Origin: Collinsella sp.
GTDB lineage: Bacteria > Actinomycetota > Coriobacteriia > Coriobacteriales > Coriobacteriaceae
Reading direction: 5' to 3'
NCBI GenBank assembly: GCA_018380195.1
Contig: JAGZUC010000012.1
Coordinates: 1 to 59,035 of the forward strand
Length of the DNA stretch: 59,035 bases
In this document: in pieces, positions 58,354 through 59,035 of the stretch
Layout: the number at the start of each line of letters is the position of its first letter
Position numbering within the stretch: position 1 is the stretch's first letter
Translations under genes and position numbers: made by a program
Notes under the pieces: model-generated
What the model was told of the DNA's origin: nothing
What the model saw: the letters and a program-made list of their open reading frames with translations, nothing else
Database searches by the model: none

Positions 58354-58397
58354 CTTTTAATCCCAAGGTCCAGGGTTCGAACCCCTGACGGCCCACC
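58354..58397 (+). repeat. attR: 44-bp copy of the tRNA-Lys 3' half
   Basis: Exact repeat of 54331-54374. It lacks the 5' half, so it is not a functional tRNA. The element between the two sites is about 4.0 kb. Confidence 0.9.
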
Positions 58398-58576
58398 CAA
58401 AGATTGTTGAGACGGTCAACTTCGGTTGGCCGTCTTTTTTGTCGCCTTTTCATGGGTTCGAACCCGTCGGGGCGCGGAGCTGAGTAAACGCGTGAGCGTT
58501 TGCCAGCGCAGCGCGCAAGGCGCGAAGCGCCGCAGCGGCCGCCTGCGGAGCAGGCTGGACCCCTGACGGCCCACCA
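58398..58576 (+). mobile_element. tRNA-Lys-linked three-hairpin cassette
   Basis: Ends in a direct copy of the tRNA-Lys 3' end (58559-58576). It holds, in order, a terminator (58411-58440), a palindromic T-loop segment GGGTTCGAACCC (58454-58465), hairpin 1 at 58486-58501, hairpin 2 at 58519-58531 (GCGAAGC mini-loop), hairpin 3 at 58541-58555 and the tRNA-end copy. The order and short islands of sequence (TAAACGC, GCGTTT, CGCAGC, GGAC) match the cassette at 39029-39220. Confidence 0.6.
58411..58440 (+). terminator. Terminator following attR
   Basis: GACGGTCAAC pairs with GTTGGCCGTC around TTCG and runs into six T residues. Confidence 0.85.
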
Positions 58577-58588
58577 TAGACTAAAAAA

Positions 58589-58615
58589 GCGACTGGCGGA
58601 TGCCGGCCGCTTTTT
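58589..58615 (+). terminator. Terminator after the second tRNA-Lys end copy
   Basis: GCGACTGGC pairs with GCCGGCCGC (one mismatch) around GGAT and is followed by five T residues. Confidence 0.7.
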
Positions 58616-58627
58616 GTTGCCGCGACA

Positions 58628-58641
58628 CGGGTTCGAACCCG
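58628..58641. repeat. Isolated T-loop palindrome
   Basis: CGGGTTCGAACCCG, the same kind of T-loop-like palindrome that opens both cassettes, again directly after a terminator, but with no hairpins or tRNA copy after it. Confidence 0.5.
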
Positions 58642-59035
58642 AACTTCTCTATATATAAGAACGCTTGGCGAACAAAACCTGCCTTTTACCGACGGGAAAC
58701 AAATAGCCGATGCTTTTGGAGTAAAGTGGCGCTCCAGAGATGACCGATGCCTTAACACCTATAAACCAGCTGGTCATCGCCAATATCAGAAGCTGCTGCT
58801 TCGAATACGGCCTCAGCGAAGCAACTGAGGGTTCTATTTATTTGTGAACAAAATATGGAGTGCGCGATTCCCGCCCCCGGGGCCCCTCCGGTCTGGCAAT
58901 ATATCTCCTTGCCGCGCGGCCCGGTCGAACCGGATCAGCCGCGGGGCGTGCACCTTGAGAACCGGATACTGCGAGGATGGACACTTACTTCAGTGTCGCA
59001 TCCGGGCAGACATCGAACCATTTGAAATGGTCTAA
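58642..59035 (+). other. Non-coding segment, possibly rRNA operon leader
   Basis: No convincing gene. It holds several stem-loops (for example GACACT/AGTGTC and ACCATTTGAAATGGT near the end) and the phrase CCTTGAGAACCGGATACTG, which resembles actinobacterial leader sequences upstream of 16S rRNA. If so, the rRNA would begin just past the window edge. Confidence 0.35.

Noticed and set aside
58354..58397. Second tRNA-Lys gene
   Set aside because: Only the 3' half is present, without acceptor 5' strand, D-arm or anticodon-stem 5' strand. It is an attachment-site copy.

Overview
The window looks like the replication-origin region of a Coriobacteriia chromosome, most likely a Collinsella-type gut actinobacterium. 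This rests on a GC-rich backbone, Coriobacteria-like protein sequences, Gram-positive sorting signals and the gene order around dnaA. The genus is inferred from familiarity and was not tested by a search.

Layout. 1-410: two serine tRNAs. 481-1752: a PD-(D/E)XK-type nuclease gene between two inverted copies of a palindromic repeat. 1883-3825: a TRIC-like membrane protein and an exported bactofilin-like protein. 3954-7277 (minus): typA, two unknown genes and a DUF151 bifunctional nuclease. 7463-7763: tRNA-Ile, tRNA-Ala, tRNA-Ile. 7811-7997: a 187-bp inverted repeat. 8064-19051 (minus): gyrA, gyrB, a DUF721/DciA-like gene, recF, dnaN, dnaA and an unusual GHKL-ATPase/winged-helix gene. The dnaA-dnaN gap holds a DnaA-trio unwinding module, and the gap before rpmH holds a cluster of DnaA-box-like sites, so oriC looks bipartite. 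19397-24437 (plus): rpmH, rnpA, yidD, yidC, jag/khpB, rsmG, three perfect parS sites, parA, parB and a small membrane protein. 24635-31549: rlmN, ddl, an exonuclease-DinG helicase and a tandem PafBC-like WYL pair. 31748-35158: a degenerate M28-like membrane protein with a very long acidic insert, and a small membrane protein. 35225-44310: two sortase-type surface proteins on either side of tRNA-Gly and purB. 44618-49750 and on to 54271: a solute-binding protein coupled to a diguanylate cyclase, a TSCPD protein, a Tat lipoprotein, a two-component system, purC, a membrane protein and an M29 aminopeptidase. 54300-58397: tRNA-Lys with a roughly 4-kb integrative element. 58398-59035: a structured tRNA-linked cassette, then non-coding sequence that may lead into an rRNA operon.

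How the parts work together. The centre is a chromosome replication and segregation hub: DnaA, the sliding clamp, RecF, gyrase, parS and ParAB, joined to the ribosome/membrane-insertion cluster. To the right are surface adhesins and nutrient-to-c-di-GMP signalling genes. The right end is an integration hotspot at tRNA-Lys.

The most unusual items are: (i) two 180-190-bp cassettes of the same design, each a terminator, an inverted T-arm, three mini-hairpins and a copy of the tRNA 3' end, one at tRNA-Gly and one at tRNA-Lys; (ii) a five-iteron palindrome array framed by its own inverted repeat in the small integrative element; (iii) a poly-G tract abutting the -10 element in the predicted promoters of both surface proteins, suggesting phase variation; (iv) a GHKL-ATPase/winged-helix protein encoded directly upstream of dnaA; and (v) the nuclease gene bracketed by palindromic inverted repeats.
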